A stretch of 64,000 bases of DNA from a bacterium (GCA_026129405.1 JAHCID010000012.1:53724-117723); one strand, 5' to 3'; shown: positions 31,334 through 41,482, counted from the first letter of the stretch. Translations and numbers: made by a program. Notes: generated by a model not told the origin, from the letters alone.

Positions 31334-31990
31334 ATGCACGAAAAGTTCACCCGCCTGACGCCCGAGCTGTACGGCTACCTGGTTGCGCACAATCCGGCCC
31401 CTGATCCGGTTCTCGCCGATCTGGCGGCGGAAACCGCTGCCCTCGGCCCGGTCAGCATGATGCAGATCGCCGTGGAGCAAGGCGCCTTCCTCACTCTGCT
31501 CGCGCGTCTCCTGGGGGCGCGCTTCGTGGTCGAGGTGGGAACCTTTACAGGGTACAGCGCGATCTCCCTGGCCCGGGGCCTGGCCCCCGGCGGCCGCCTC
31601 CTCTGCTGCGACGTCAGCGAGGAGTGGACCGCGGTCGCCCGACGCTCCTGGGAGCGGGCCGGGCTCGAAGACCGCATCGAGCTGCGACTCGGGCCGGCGC
31701 TCGAGACGCTGCGTGCCCTTCCCGTCTCGCCGGCGATCGATCTCGCCTTCGTCGACGCCGACAAGCCGAGCTACCGCGCCTACTACGAGGAGCTGCTCGC
31801 GCGCCTGCGACCGAACGGCCTCATCGTCTTCGACAACGTCCTCTGGTCGGGCAGCGTCGCCGACGCCGCGAACACCGACGAGAGCACGGTGGCGCTGCGC
31901 GCGCTCAACGACGCGCTCGCCGAGGATCGGCGCGTCGATGCGGTGATGCTGCCGATCGCCGACGGGCTCTTCCTCGTCCGCAAGCGCTGA
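31334..31990 (+). CDS. Class I SAM-dependent O-methyltransferase (caffeoyl-CoA OMT type)
   Basis: The 218-residue product starts at an ATG six bases after GGAGG. It has the small cation-dependent OMT fold: EVGTFTGYSAISLARGL (SAM motif I), then the metal site LAFVDADKPSYRAYYEEL and GLIVFDNVLWSGSV. These enzymes methylate catechol-type hydroxyls of small molecules. No biosynthetic partner is adjacent, so the substrate is unknown. Confidence 0.88.
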   Translation: MHEKFTRLTPELYGYLVAHNPAPDPVLADLAAETAALGPVSMMQIAVEQGAFLTLLARLLGARFVVEVGTFTGYSAISLARGLAPGGRLLCCDVSEEWTAVARRSWERAGLEDRIELRLGPALETLRALPVSPAIDLAFVDADKPSYRAYYEELLARLRPNGLIVFDNVLWSGSVADAANTDESTVALRALNDALAEDRRVDAVMLPIADGLFLVRKR

Positions 31991-31997
31991 CGCTTCG

Positions 31998-32873
31998 TCA
32001 GACGAGGCAGTCGGCGAGCGCGGCGTCCAGGTCGGGGAAGCGAAACACGAACCCGTGTGCGGTCGCGACGGCGGGCAGCACGCGCTGGCCCGTGAGCAGC
32101 ATCGTCGCCATCTCGCCGACGAGGAGCCGTAGAACGAACGCCGGCACCGGCAGCACGGCGGGGCGACGGAGCACGCGGCCCAACGCGCGGGCGAACGTCG
32201 CGTTCGTCACCGGGTGCGGCGCCGTCGCGTTGACGGCGCCGCACCAGGTCGCGTCGCCGAGCGCGGCGAGCACGAGCGCCACGACGTCGTCGCGGTGGAT
32301 CCACGACGTCCACTGACGCCCGCCGCCGAGCGGTCCGCCGAGCCCGAAACGAAACGGCGGCAGCATCGCGCCGAGGGCGCCGCCCCCGGCCGCGAGCACG
32401 ACGCCGAGGCGCACGCGCACCACGCGCACGCCGAGGGACTCGGCGTCGCGGGTCGCATCCTCCCAGGCGCGACAGACGTCGGCGAGGAAGCCGGCGCCCG
32501 CCGGGACGTCCTCGTCGAGCGGCTCGTCGCCGTGCGGGCCGTAGAAGCCGATCGCCGAGGCGCTCACGAGGACCTGCGGGCGGACCGGGCTGGCGGCGAG
32601 CGCCCGCACGATCGCACGCGTGGTGTCGACGCGGCTGTCGCGGATCGCGGCCTTCTGCGCGGGTGTCCAGCGGCCGGCGGCGATCGGCGCGCCGGCGAGG
32701 TGGACGACGGCATCCATGCCGGCGACGGCCTGCGGCAGCGCCTCCCACGACACGGCGGCGTCGCCCGACGCCGGACGCCGGGTCACGAGCACGACGTCGT
32801 GTCCGGCCTGCGCCAACGCCTGCCGCAGCGCGACCCCCACGAACCCCGTCCCCCCGGTCACCATCACCCGCAT
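31998..32873 (-). CDS. TIGR01777-type NAD(P)-dependent epimerase (YfcH/SDR39U1 family)
   Basis: The 291-residue atypical SDR starts with the Rossmann motif MVTGGTGFVGVALRQAL, contains the family phrases VVHLAGAPIAAGRW and RVDTTRAIVRAL, and ends with the DUF1731-type tail (PALPVPAFVLRLLVGEMATM region, then VLPAVATAHGFVFRFPDLD). Substrates of this family are not established. It converges with the O-methyltransferase, 7 bases apart. Confidence 0.88.
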   Translation of the reverse strand: MRVMVTGGTGFVGVALRQALAQAGHDVVLVTRRPASGDAAVSWEALPQAVAGMDAVVHLAGAPIAAGRWTPAQKAAIRDSRVDTTRAIVRALAASPVRPQVLVSASAIGFYGPHGDEPLDEDVPAGAGFLADVCRAWEDATRDAESLGVRVVRVRLGVVLAAGGGALGAMLPPFRFGLGGPLGGGRQWTSWIHRDDVVALVLAALGDATWCGAVNATAPHPVTNATFARALGRVLRRPAVLPVPAFVLRLLVGEMATMLLTGQRVLPAVATAHGFVFRFPDLDAALADCLV

Positions 32874-32960
32874 GCGCCGGCGTTAGCACCCGCCCTCCCG
32901 CGACAGAAGCCCGCCCCGCGATGCTTGCGGCCCGGCGGCGTCCGTGCGACCTCCGCCCGC

Positions 32961-34172
32961 ATGGCGATGCCGCTCGACGGAATCCGCGTCGTCGACTGGA
33001 CGATCTGGCAGCAGGGTCCGGTCGCATCCGTGATGCTGGGCGATCTCGGCGCCGAGGTCATCAAGGTCGAGGAACGCGTCGGCGGCGACCCCGGCCGCGG
33101 CGTGCTGCGCGCGCAGGGGCTCGATCTCAGCGATCGGCCGAACTTCTACTTCGAGGCCAACAACCGCAACAAGCGGAGCATCACCGTCGACCTGAAGAAG
33201 CCGGAAGGCGTCGAGCTCGTGCGCCGCCTCGCGGACGGCGCCGACGTGTTCGTCCAGAACTTCCGGCACGGCGTCGCGGCGCGGCTCGGTCTCGACGCCG
33301 AGACCCTGTGCGCGCGCAACCCGCGTCTCGTGTACGCGAGCGCCACCGGCTACGGACCGGACGGCGCGGAGAGCACGGCGCCGTCGTTCGACTACCTCGG
33401 GCTCGCGCGCTCGGGGATCATGCTGGCGGCGGGCGAGCCGGACATGCCGCCGCTCGCCATCGCCGGCGGCATCGCCGATCAGATGGGCGCCGTGATGCTC
33501 GCCTACGGCGTGCTCGCCGCGCTCCTCGCGCGCGAGAAGACCGGGCGCGGGCAAACCGTCGACGCCTCGCACCTGGGCTCGATGGCGTGGCTGCAGGGGC
33601 TCGGCCTCTCGGCGCGCCTCATGCTGGGCCGCGCGCTGCCGCGCACCATGCGCGCCTATGCGACGAACCCGCTCTGGAACCACTACCAGTGCGGCGACGG
33701 ACAATGGCTCGCGCTGTCGATGATCCAGGCCGATCGCTACTGGGCGCAGCTGTGCGCGGTGCTCGAGGTGCCCGACGCCGCGACCGACGAGCGCTTCGCG
33801 ACGATGAACGCGCGCATGATGAACTGCGGCGCGTGCGTCGAGCTGCTCGACGCCACCTTCGCCACGCGACCGCGTGACGAGTGGCTCGCGCGCCTCGGCG
33901 CCGGCGGCGACTTCATCGTCTCGCGCGTGAACTCGGTCGACGACCTGCCCGACGACCCGCAGGTGCGTGCGAACGGCTACGTCGTCGCCTTCGACCACCC
34001 GAGCTTCGGGCCGACGGAGGTGCTCGGCGTCCCCGTACGCCTCGGCGACACCCCCGGCGGCATTCGTCTGCCGGCACCCGAGTTCGGGCAGCACACCGAG
34101 GAGATCCTGATCGAGCACCTCGGCATGACGTGGGAGGAGGTGGCGGCGCTGCGCGAGGCGGAGGTCGTCTGA
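32961..34172 (+). CDS. CoA-transferase family III (CaiB/BaiF) protein
   Basis: The 403-residue product moves CoA between carboxylic acids through the interlocked-dimer family III mechanism. It shows the N-terminal phrase LDGIRVVDWTIWQQGP, GDLGAEVIKVEE, NKRSITVDLKKPEG and REKTGRGQTVDASHLGSM. Neighbouring acyl-CoA ligases fit a role in activating carboxylic acids. The following reductase gene begins at or before its stop codon. Confidence 0.88.
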   Translation: MAMPLDGIRVVDWTIWQQGPVASVMLGDLGAEVIKVEERVGGDPGRGVLRAQGLDLSDRPNFYFEANNRNKRSITVDLKKPEGVELVRRLADGADVFVQNFRHGVAARLGLDAETLCARNPRLVYASATGYGPDGAESTAPSFDYLGLARSGIMLAAGEPDMPPLAIAGGIADQMGAVMLAYGVLAALLAREKTGRGQTVDASHLGSMAWLQGLGLSARLMLGRALPRTMRAYATNPLWNHYQCGDGQWLALSMIQADRYWAQLCAVLEVPDAATDERFATMNARMMNCGACVELLDATFATRPRDEWLARLGAGGDFIVSRVNSVDDLPDDPQVRANGYVVAFDHPSFGPTEVLGVPVRLGDTPGGIRLPAPEFGQHTEEILIEHLGMTWEEVAALREAEVV

Positions 34173-35014
34173 CCCGCGTCCTCATCGCCGGCTGCGGCGA
34201 CGTCGGCACGGCGCTCGGGCTGCGGCTCGCCGGCGAGGGCCATCGCGTGCTCGGGCTGCGACGCGATCCGGCGCACCTCCCCGCGGCGATCGTCCCGCTC
34301 GCCGCGGACCTCGCCGACCCGGCGACGCTCGCAGTCCTCCCCGGCGACGTCGACGCACTCGTGTACGCCGCCGCCGCGGATCGCCGCGACGACGACGCCT
34401 ACCGCCGCACCTACGTGGACGGGCTGGGTCACGTGCTCACGCGCCTGCGCGATGCCGGTGCACCGCTGCGCCGCCTCGTCTACGTCTCCAGCACCGCGGT
34501 CCACGCGCAGGACGACGGCGGCTGGGTCGACGAGGACTCGCCGGCGGATCCCGTGCACTTCGCCGGCCGGCGGCTGCGCGAGGGCGAACGGCTCGCGCTC
34601 GCGTCCGGCGTCCCGGCCGCCGTGCTGCGGCTCGCCGGCATCTACGGCCCCGGGCGCACCCGCCTCGTCGACGAGGTACGGGCCGGCACGGCGGTCGTCG
34701 CCGCCGATCCGCCGGTGTGGACGAACCGCATCCATCGCGACGACTGCGCGGGCGCCATCGCCCACCTGCTGGCACTGCCGTCGCCCGCGCCGATCTGGCT
34801 CGGCGTCGATCACGAGCCCGCGGAGCGCGGCGTGGTGCTCGACTGGCTCGCCGACCGCCTCGGCGTCGCCCGCCCGCGGCGCGTCCCGTCCGCGCCGCGC
34901 GAGCGCGGCGGCAACAAACGCTGCGACGGAAGCCGCCTGCGCGCCTCGGGCTACGTCTTTCGCTACCCGACCTTCCGCGAGGGCTACGCCGGCATCCTCG
35001 CCGGCGCACGCTGA
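34130..35014 (+). CDS. NAD(P)-dependent epimerase/dehydratase-like protein, CTG start possible
   Basis: An SDR-fold protein (Rossmann motif RVLIAGCGDVGTALGLRLAG; YVSSTAVHAQDDGGWVDE; RLAGIYGPGR) resembling YeeZ-type nucleoside-sugar epimerases. The first in-frame standard start is GTG 34130, which adds 13 Gly/Ala/Arg residues and overlaps the CoA-transferase by 43 bases. The Rossmann strand begins directly after a CTG at 34169, four bases past a GGAGG and overlapping the upstream stop (CTGA). I think CTG is the likelier real start, giving 281 residues. Substrate unknown. Confidence 0.75.
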   Translation: MGGGGGAARGGGRLTRVLIAGCGDVGTALGLRLAGEGHRVLGLRRDPAHLPAAIVPLAADLADPATLAVLPGDVDALVYAAAADRRDDDAYRRTYVDGLGHVLTRLRDAGAPLRRLVYVSSTAVHAQDDGGWVDEDSPADPVHFAGRRLREGERLALASGVPAAVLRLAGIYGPGRTRLVDEVRAGTAVVAADPPVWTNRIHRDDCAGAIAHLLALPSPAPIWLGVDHEPAERGVVLDWLADRLGVARPRRVPSAPRERGGNKRCDGSRLRASGYVFRYPTFREGYAGILAGAR

Positions 35015-35060
35015 CGCCGCTCGGCGCGGACGGAAGCCGCGCGCGCCGCCCCTGGGCGGG

Positions 35061-36158
35061 TCAGCACGCTGCGGCGTCGGCGAGCGCACGCACGCGGGCG
35101 AGCGGCTCGGCGAGCGCCGCCGCGGTGCCGGCCCGCAGCGTCACGTGCCCGACCTTGCGACCGGGCCGCGGCGCCTTCCCATAGAGGTGGAGGTGCGCGC
35201 GCGGCACGGCGAGCAGCGCGGCCGGATCCGGCCAGGCGCCGATCAGGTTCACCATCGCCGCCACGCCGTGCATCGTGGTCGCGCCGAGCGGCGCCCCGGT
35301 CACCGCGCGCACGTGGTTCTCGAACTGGCTCGTCGCAGCGCCTTCGATCGTCCAGTGCCCGGAGTTGTGCACACGAGGCGCCATCTCGTTCGCGAGGAGC
35401 GCGTCGCCCACCTGGAACAGCTCGAGCGCGAGGACGCCGACGTAGCCGAGCGCATCGAGCACCCGCCGCGCGTGCCCCTCCGCCAACGCCTGGAGCGCCG
35501 GCGTCAGGTCGGGTGCCGGAGCGAGCGACAGGCGCAGCACGCCGGCCACGTGACGGTTCTCGACCAGCGGCCAGCAGGCGACGCCGCCGTCGTGCCCGCG
35601 CACGGCCAGCACCGACAGCTCGCGCGTGAACGCTACGAACGCCTCGGCGATCGCCGGGCGCCCGGCGATCGCCGCCCAGGCGCCGTCGAGGTCGTCGGCG
35701 GTACGCACCACGACCTGCCCCTTGCCGTCGTAGCCGAAGCGTCGCGTCTTCAGGATCAGCGGCAGCCCCAGCCGTTCGGCTGCGGCCGCGAGGCCGACGC
35801 GATCGTCCACGACGGCGAAATCCGGCGTCGGCACGCCGAGCGCGCGCAAGAAGCGCTTCTCGACGACCCGATCCTGTGCCTGCGCCAGCGCCTCGGGGGG
35901 CGGGTGCACCGGCACACGCGCGGCCAGGGCGCGCGCGGCCGCGACGGGAACGTTCTCGAACTCGTACGTGACGACGTCGACCGCGTCGGCCAACGCGTCC
36001 AGGGCCGCCGCGTCCTCGGCCGACGCCGCGATCACGCGGCCGAGATCGCGCGTCGACTCGGGAGCCGGCTCGAGGAACGTGAAGGTGTGGCCCAGCGGCA
36101 TGCCCGCGAGCGCCAGCATGCGGCCCAGCTGGCCCCCGCCGAGGACGCCGATCCTCAT
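35061..36158 (-). CDS. purK: N5-carboxyaminoimidazole ribonucleotide synthase
   Basis: PurK makes N5-CAIR from AIR, ATP and bicarbonate in purine synthesis. The 365-residue ATP-grasp protein shows [40 protein letters not shown] and the active-site phrase [18 protein letters not shown]. Its ATG overlaps the purE stop (ATGA), so the two sequential enzymes are translationally coupled. Confidence 0.96.
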   Translation of the reverse strand: MRIGVLGGGQLGRMLALAGMPLGHTFTFLEPAPESTRDLGRVIAASAEDAAALDALADAVDVVTYEFENVPVAAARALAARVPVHPPPEALAQAQDRVVEKRFLRALGVPTPDFAVVDDRVGLAAAAERLGLPLILKTRRFGYDGKGQVVVRTADDLDGAWAAIAGRPAIAEAFVAFTRELSVLAVRGHDGGVACWPLVENRHVAGVLRLSLAPAPDLTPALQALAEGHARRVLDALGYVGVLALELFQVGDALLANEMAPRVHNSGHWTIEGAATSQFENHVRAVTGAPLGATTMHGVAAMVNLIGAWPDPAALLAVPRAHLHLYGKAPRPGRKVGHVTLRAGTAAALAEPLARVRALADAAAC

Positions 36159-36652
36159 TTCGTCGTGCGCGGGTCGGGCGCCGCCAGCACCGCGTCCGTC
36201 TGCTCGTGGCGGAAGCGGCGCAGAGCCTCGCGGATCGCCGGGTGCCGAGCGCCCAGGATCGCGGCCGCGAGCAGGGCCGCGTTCGTCGCCCCGGCCGAGC
36301 CGATGGCCAGTGTCGCCACCGGGATGCCGGCCGGCATCTGCACGATGGAGAGCAGCGAATCGACCCCGCGCAGCACCTTCGACTCGACCGGAACGCCGAG
36401 CACCGGCAGGACCGTCTTGGCGGCAGTCATCCCCGGGAGGTGGGCTGCCCCGCCCGCTCCCGCGATCAGGACCTCGAGACCACGGCCCTCGGCCGCCGCG
36501 GCGTACTCGAACAGGAGGTCCGGGGTGCGATGGGCCGAGACGACGCGGACCTCGTGCGCGACGCCGAGCCGGTCGAGCGTCTCGGCCGCATGCCGCATGG
36601 TCCCCCAATCCGAGCGCGAGCCCATGACGATGCCGACCAGCGGCGCGCTCAT
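36155..36652 (-). CDS. purE: N5-CAIR mutase, class I PurE
   Basis: PurE converts N5-CAIR to CAIR, using the product of PurK. The 165-residue product has the class I signature: [41 protein letters not shown] and [16 protein letters not shown]. It precedes purK on the minus strand. The gap to 36790 is short and divergent. Confidence 0.97.
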   Translation of the reverse strand: MSAPLVGIVMGSRSDWGTMRHAAETLDRLGVAHEVRVVSAHRTPDLLFEYAAAAEGRGLEVLIAGAGGAAHLPGMTAAKTVLPVLGVPVESKVLRGVDSLLSIVQMPAGIPVATLAIGSAGATNAALLAAAILGARHPAIREALRRFRHEQTDAVLAAPDPRTTK

Positions 36653-36789
36653 CGGCGCATCCCCATCTCGGTCCCTGCCTCCCGCGGACGTCCCTGTACC
36701 GCGTTCGGCAGGTCGGGTCGAGAAACCACCGTCTCGGGGTTTTTCCGACTGGTGCGTGGCCCGCGGCCGCGGTATAGCCCGATCGAGCC

Positions 36790-37122
36790 ATGCAGCCGCG
36801 AGTGGACGTTGGTCCTATGCAATCCGCGCATCGGCGCGAGGTCGCGCGCAGCGACCGGCGCTGGCTCATGGTGTGGGCTGCGATCTTCCTCGCGATGTTC
36901 GGGCTCTTCGCCGCCGCGCACGGCATCTACCGTGCGACCGGTCCGCATCCGGAGGTGCAGGTCTTCCTGCGCCGCGTGAAGCACCACGCGCGCTGGCTCA
37001 TCCCCGGTCTCAAGAGCCGCCCGAACTGGCGCGGCGGCGACGTCCATCTGCTCGGCGACCACGTCCTCCGTCACCCCGGATCGGCAGCGAGCGGACACGA
37101 CGCGCAGCGCGGGAACGCCTGA
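36790..37122 (+). CDS. Small membrane protein, unknown
   Basis: The family is not recognised. The 110-residue reading has a basic N terminus, one transmembrane helix ([20 protein letters not shown]) and a basic soluble tail. An internal ATG at 36820 is an alternative start, and no good Shine-Dalgarno is visible. Its last 52 bases overlap the end of the convergent maf gene. It could be a chance open frame, but the clean membrane helix and its position in a gap between purE and maf favour a gene. Confidence 0.4.
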   Translation: MQPRVDVGPMQSAHRREVARSDRRWLMVWAAIFLAMFGLFAAAHGIYRATGPHPEVQVFLRRVKHHARWLIPGLKSRPNWRGGDVHLLGDHVLRHPGSAASGHDAQRGNA

Positions 37123-37709
37123 TCCGGTCGCCGCGACACCGCGCAGCCGGCGTCGTCGAGCAGGCGCACCGCCGTCCACAGCGGCAGGCCCATGACGTTG
37201 CACCAGCACCCGATGATGGCAGCGACGGGACGGAACGGCTCGTCCTGGATGCCGTAGGCGCCCGCCTTGTCGAGGGCGCTCCCGGTGGCGACGTAGGCGG
37301 CGATCTCGGTCGGGGTGTAGGCGCGCATCTGCACCCGGCTCGTGCGGATCGCCGTACGCAGCACCGTGCCCGCGCGCAGGGCGACCGCGGTGATCACGTC
37401 GTGCTCGCGCGCGCCGAGGCGCGTCAGCATCGCGGCCGCGTCGTCGGCGCCGTGCGGCTTGCCGAGCACGTCGTCGCCCAGCACGACGATCGTGTCGGCC
37501 GCGAGGATCGGACGCGCGTCCGCAGGCGCCGCCTCGGCCTTCGCGACGGCGACGGCGAGCGCGCCGGCGGCGGGGGCGCGGCCCGCGGCGATCGCCCGCT
37601 CGTCGAGCGCGGTGACGACGCGGTCGAACCCGACGCCCAGCGCCGCCAGCAGATCGCGACGGCGCGGCGAGGCCGAGGCGAGCACGCAGGATGCCGACGT
37701 GGATCCCAT
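37071..37709 (-). CDS. maf: Maf-family nucleotide pyrophosphatase
   Basis: Maf proteins hydrolyse non-canonical or excess nucleoside triphosphates (often dTTP/UTP or modified nucleotides). From ATG 37709 the product has 212 residues with the family signature CVLASASPRRRDLLAALGV, the catalytic ILAADTIVVLGDDVLGKP, and the end phrase DKAGAYGIQDE with IIGCWCNVMGLPL. It overlaps the convergent small membrane protein gene at its 3' end. Confidence 0.93.
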   Translation of the reverse strand: MGSTSASCVLASASPRRRDLLAALGVGFDRVVTALDERAIAAGRAPAAGALAVAVAKAEAAPADARPILAADTIVVLGDDVLGKPHGADDAAAMLTRLGAREHDVITAVALRAGTVLRTAIRTSRVQMRAYTPTEIAAYVATGSALDKAGAYGIQDEPFRPVAAIIGCWCNVMGLPLWTAVRLLDDAGCAVSRRPDQAFPRCASCPLAADPG

Positions 37710-37794
37710 GGCGCGCGAGTAGATCGGCGCGCCCGGCGCGGCGCAAGCGGCGCCGGCTTGCCCGGCCTCGGCGCGCCCGCTAGCAGCGCGCGGG

Positions 37795-39405
37795 GTGCCC
37801 ACGCGCGTCGTCGTCGCCATCGCGCTCGCGAGCCTGGCGCTGGCAGCGCTGGTGCTGCTGCCGGGACTCGGGACGCCGCCGCCCTGGGATCCCGACGAGG
37901 GACGGCACGCCGAGATCGCACGCGAGCTCGCGGTGGCGACGCCGCCCGGCGGCTGGCTGCTGCCGACGCTCGACGGCACGCCCTACCGCCGCAAGCCCGT
38001 CCTCTACTACTGGCTGGCCGCCGCCGCCCTGACGACCGGCGGCGTCGAGATCGGGATGGCGCGGCTGCCGTCGACACTCGCCGCGATCGCGATCGTCGCG
38101 ATCACCGGCGCCTGCGGCGCCGCCTGGTGGGGTCCGCTCGCAGGCATGAGCGCGGCGACGGTGCTCACGACTGCGGCAGGATTCGCGCTCGTCGCACGGC
38201 TCGCGTCTCCCGACATGACGTTCGCCCTGTGGATCACCTTTGGCGTGGTCGCACTCCGTGCCGGCCTCCGGGCACTGCCGCGCCGCACGGCCCTGGTTCC
38301 CGCGGCGCTGGCGGCGGGGCTCGGCACGCTGACGAAGGGCTTCGCCGCTCCCCTCGTCATCGCCCTCGTCGCGGTCGTCGAAGCGGCGCTCACCCGGCGC
38401 CTGGCTCTGCTGCACGCGCGCCCGCTGCTGGTCGCCGGCGGCGCCGTCCTCGCGTCGACGCTGCCCTGGATGGTCGCGGTCGCCGTGCTCGACCCGCCCT
38501 ACCTGCCGCAGCTCGTGCTGCGCGAGCACGTGCAGCGATTCTTCGCCCCCACGACGTCGCTGCACCCGCGCAGCGCCCTCCTCTACCTGCCGGTCCTGCT
38601 GGTGGGCTTCCTGCCGTGGAGCCTGCTCCTGCCGGCGGCCCTGCGTGCGGCGCGTCCGCTCGGCGCCGATGCGCCCGCGCGCTTCTGCGCCGCGTGGGCG
38701 ACGATCGTGGTCGCGCTCTTCAGCCTGTCGTCGGGCAAGCAGGCGATCTACGTGCTGCCGGCGCTGCCGCCGCTCGCCCTCCTCGTCGGCCGCGCGCTCG
38801 CCGGCTGGCTGTCGGATGCGCGAGGCCTGCCGCCCCTCGCCCAGCTGGGCCTCGGGCTCGCGGCGCTCGGCTGCATCGTCGCCCCGCCGATCGCGCTCGT
38901 GGCGGCGACGTGGACGTACGACGGACGCCTCGCGCCGGCGGCCTGGCTCGCCTGGGGTGCGATCCCGGCCGGCATCCTCGTCCTCTGGCTGCTCACCCGC
39001 CGGCGCGACGCTGCCGCGCTCGCCGCTCTCGCGCTCGCCATGGCCGCCGGGCTCCACGTCTTCCACACGGTCGCGCTGCCACGCCTCGCCGACGTCGTCA
39101 GCATGGCGCCGCTCGCGGCCGCGGCGCGCGCGCACGTTCCGCCCGACGCGAACGTGCCCATCGTCGCCTACGAGATCCGTGCGGCGTCGCTGAGCTTCGC
39201 CCTGGAGCGCCCCGTCCGCCACCTCCACCGGCCGCGGCAGATCGCCCGGCTGCGAGTGCGCCACCCATTGGTCCTGGTCGCGACCACCCGGCGACACCGC
39301 GACGTCCTCGACCGCGCCGGCCCCTGGTACGTGTGGTGGGAGGGCCCCCGACGGCTGCTCCTCGGCTCCGTACCACGTCCGACCGCGGCGCCCGGCACGC
39401 CGTAG
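37795..39405 (+). CDS. ArnT/GT39-like membrane glycosyltransferase
   Basis: The 536-residue product (GTG 37795) has about a dozen transmembrane helices and the GT-C signature in its first periplasmic loop (PWDPDEGRHAEIARELA, with the acidic DE pair, then YRRKPVLYYWLAAAAL). These features match the ArnT/PMT group that transfers sugars from lipid-linked donors to lipid A or proteins at the periplasmic face. No donor-synthesis genes adjoin it, so the acceptor is undefined. Confidence 0.85.
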   Translation: MPTRVVVAIALASLALAALVLLPGLGTPPPWDPDEGRHAEIARELAVATPPGGWLLPTLDGTPYRRKPVLYYWLAAAALTTGGVEIGMARLPSTLAAIAIVAITGACGAAWWGPLAGMSAATVLTTAAGFALVARLASPDMTFALWITFGVVALRAGLRALPRRTALVPAALAAGLGTLTKGFAAPLVIALVAVVEAALTRRLALLHARPLLVAGGAVLASTLPWMVAVAVLDPPYLPQLVLREHVQRFFAPTTSLHPRSALLYLPVLLVGFLPWSLLLPAALRAARPLGADAPARFCAAWATIVVALFSLSSGKQAIYVLPALPPLALLVGRALAGWLSDARGLPPLAQLGLGLAALGCIVAPPIALVAATWTYDGRLAPAAWLAWGAIPAGILVLWLLTRRRDAAALAALALAMAAGLHVFHTVALPRLADVVSMAPLAAAARAHVPPDANVPIVAYEIRAASLSFALERPVRHLHRPRQIARLRVRHPLVLVATTRRHRDVLDRAGPWYVWWEGPRRLLLGSVPRPTAAPGTP

Positions 39406-39455
39406 GCCGCCGCGGCGGTGGGAACCCCGGGAGGCCCAGGCTATGATCGCGAGCC

Positions 39456-41453
39456 GTGGATCCCGGGTTCCTCGACGTCCGCCGGCACGGCTTCGCGCGC
39501 GTCGCCGTGTGCGTGCCGGCGATGCGTGTCGCCGATCCCGCCTGGAACGCCGACGCGCATCTGCGGCTCCTGCGCCAGGCACACGCCGAGGGAGCGGTCT
39601 ACGCCGTCTGCCCGGAGCTCGGGCTGTCCGCGTACACGTGCGGCGACCTCCTCTTCCAGGAGCCGCTGCTCGACGCCGTGCGCACCGCCCTCGCCACGAT
39701 CGCGCGCGCCACCGCCGACCTCGATCTGTGTCTCTCCGTCGGGCTCCCGCTGCGCGTCGAAGGCGCCCTCTACAACTGCGCGGCGACGCTCTACGGCGGC
39801 CGAGTCCTCGCCGTGGCGCCGAAGGCCTATCCGCCGAACTACCGCGAATTCTACGAGCTGCGCTGGTTCCAGCCCGCGGCGACGGCACGCGTCGACACGA
39901 CCGACCTGCTCGGCGAGCGCGTCCCCTTCGGCACGGACGTCCTGCTGGCGCTCCCGCACGTCCCCGACTTCGTCCTCCATACGGAGGTCTGTGAGGATCT
40001 CTGGACGCCCGTCCCGCCCAGCGCCCGCGCCGCGCTCGCCGGCGCCACCGTGCTCGCCAACCTCTCCGCGTCGAACGTCACCGTCGCCAAGTTCGAGTAC
40101 CGTCGCGCGCTCGTGCAGATGGCCGCGGCGAAGCATCTCGCGGTGCAGCTCTACTCGGCCGCCGGATTCGGCGAGTCGTCGGCCGACCTCGCCTGGGACG
40201 GCCATGGGATGATCGCGGATCGCGGCGAGCTCGTTGCCGAGACCGAGCGCTTCGCACGCGACGGCAGCTTCGCGGTCGCCGACGTCGACCTCCTGGCGCT
40301 GGCGCAGGACCGCATGCGCCAGACGTCGTTCGCACAGAACGCGGCGCAGTACGCGGTGGCGGCCCGACGCGTGGCGGCGACGCCGGTACGCGACCCGCGT
40401 CCCGGCGACGTCTGGCATGCGCTGCGCCGCACCGTGCGGCCGCTGCCCTTCGTCCCCGACGATCCGGCACAGCGCACCGCGCGCTGCCGCGAGATCTTCG
40501 CGATCCAGGCGACCGCCCTGGCGCGCCGCCTCGACGCCCTTCCTCCGGACGCCCGCCGGCTCGTCCTCGGCGTCTCCGGCGGTCGCGACTCGACGCTCGC
40601 GCTCCTCGTGGCCGTCCACGCCGTCGACCTCGTCGGGCTGGCGCGTCACGACGTCGTCGCGGTGACCATGCCGGGCTTCGGCACGTCCGACGCCACCCAT
40701 CGCGCCGCCCGCGCGCTCGCTACGGCGCTCGGCATCACGCTGCGCGAGACCGACATCCGCCCGCTGGCCGACGCGACCTTCGCCGCCGTCGGCCACGATC
40801 CGGCGGTCGAGGACGTCACGTTCGAGAACGTCCAGGCCTGGACGCGCAAGATGCTGCTCTTCGCCGTCGCCTCGCGCGAGCGCGGCATCGACGTGGGCAC
40901 CGGCGATCTGTCGGAAGCGGCGCTCGGCTTCGCGACCTACGGCGGCGACCACATGTCGCACTACGGCGTCAACGCCGGCGTGCCGAAGACGCTCGTCTCC
41001 GAGCTCATCCGATGGTCGGCCGAGGTGCCGTTCGCCGGCGAGCCGGCCGTCGCCGCGGTGCTGCGCGACGTGCTCGCCCTGCCCATCAGCCCGGAGCTGC
41101 TGCGGCCCACCGCCGCCGGGGACATCGCGCAACGCTCGGAAGACCTCGTCGGCCCGTACGAGCTACACGATTTCTTTCTCTACCACATCCTGCGCTTCGG
41201 CTTCGGGCCGCGCCGCGTGGCCCGGCTGGCGCTGGCGGCTTTCGGCGACCGCTATGCGATCGGCGAGATCCGGCGCTGGCTGATCGTGTTCGTCCGCCGC
41301 TTCTTCGCGAGCCAATTCAAACGCGACTGTCAGCCCGGCGCGCCGAAGGTCGGCTCGGGCGGCTCGCTCTCGCCGCGCGGCGACTGGCGCATGCCCGCCG
41401 ACGCGTCGCCGGCCGCCTGGCTTGCCGACGCCGAGGGCATCCCGGAAGCGTAG
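39456..41453 (+). CDS. nadE: Glutamine-dependent NAD+ synthetase
   Basis: This bifunctional enzyme makes NAD+ from deamido-NAD+, using ammonia from glutamine. The 665-residue product (GTG 39456) has an N-terminal nitrilase-fold glutaminase with the Glu-Lys-Cys triad in VCPELGLSAYTCGD (E54), LAVAPKAYPPNYREFYELR and HTEVCEDLWTP, and a C-terminal synthetase with the PP-loop LVLGVSGGRDSTLALL and GDLSEAALGFATYGGDHMSH. The length is close to the long mycobacterial-type enzymes. Confidence 0.95.
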   Translation: MDPGFLDVRRHGFARVAVCVPAMRVADPAWNADAHLRLLRQAHAEGAVYAVCPELGLSAYTCGDLLFQEPLLDAVRTALATIARATADLDLCLSVGLPLRVEGALYNCAATLYGGRVLAVAPKAYPPNYREFYELRWFQPAATARVDTTDLLGERVPFGTDVLLALPHVPDFVLHTEVCEDLWTPVPPSARAALAGATVLANLSASNVTVAKFEYRRALVQMAAAKHLAVQLYSAAGFGESSADLAWDGHGMIADRGELVAETERFARDGSFAVADVDLLALAQDRMRQTSFAQNAAQYAVAARRVAATPVRDPRPGDVWHALRRTVRPLPFVPDDPAQRTARCREIFAIQATALARRLDALPPDARRLVLGVSGGRDSTLALLVAVHAVDLVGLARHDVVAVTMPGFGTSDATHRAARALATALGITLRETDIRPLADATFAAVGHDPAVEDVTFENVQAWTRKMLLFAVASRERGIDVGTGDLSEAALGFATYGGDHMSHYGVNAGVPKTLVSELIRWSAEVPFAGEPAVAAVLRDVLALPISPELLRPTAAGDIAQRSEDLVGPYELHDFFLYHILRFGFGPRRVARLALAAFGDRYAIGEIRRWLIVFVRRFFASQFKRDCQPGAPKVGSGGSLSPRGDWRMPADASPAAWLADAEGIPEA

Positions 41454-41482
41454 GCCCCGGACCTCGAGGCGACCAGCCAGCC

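Noticed and set aside
34452-39446. A 1,664-codon open reading frame on the plus strand
   Set aside because: It runs across epimerase, purK, purE, maf and the ArnT-like gene in a wrong frame or strand and is Arg/Ala/Pro-rich without any domain. In DNA this GC-rich, stop codons are rare in all frames.
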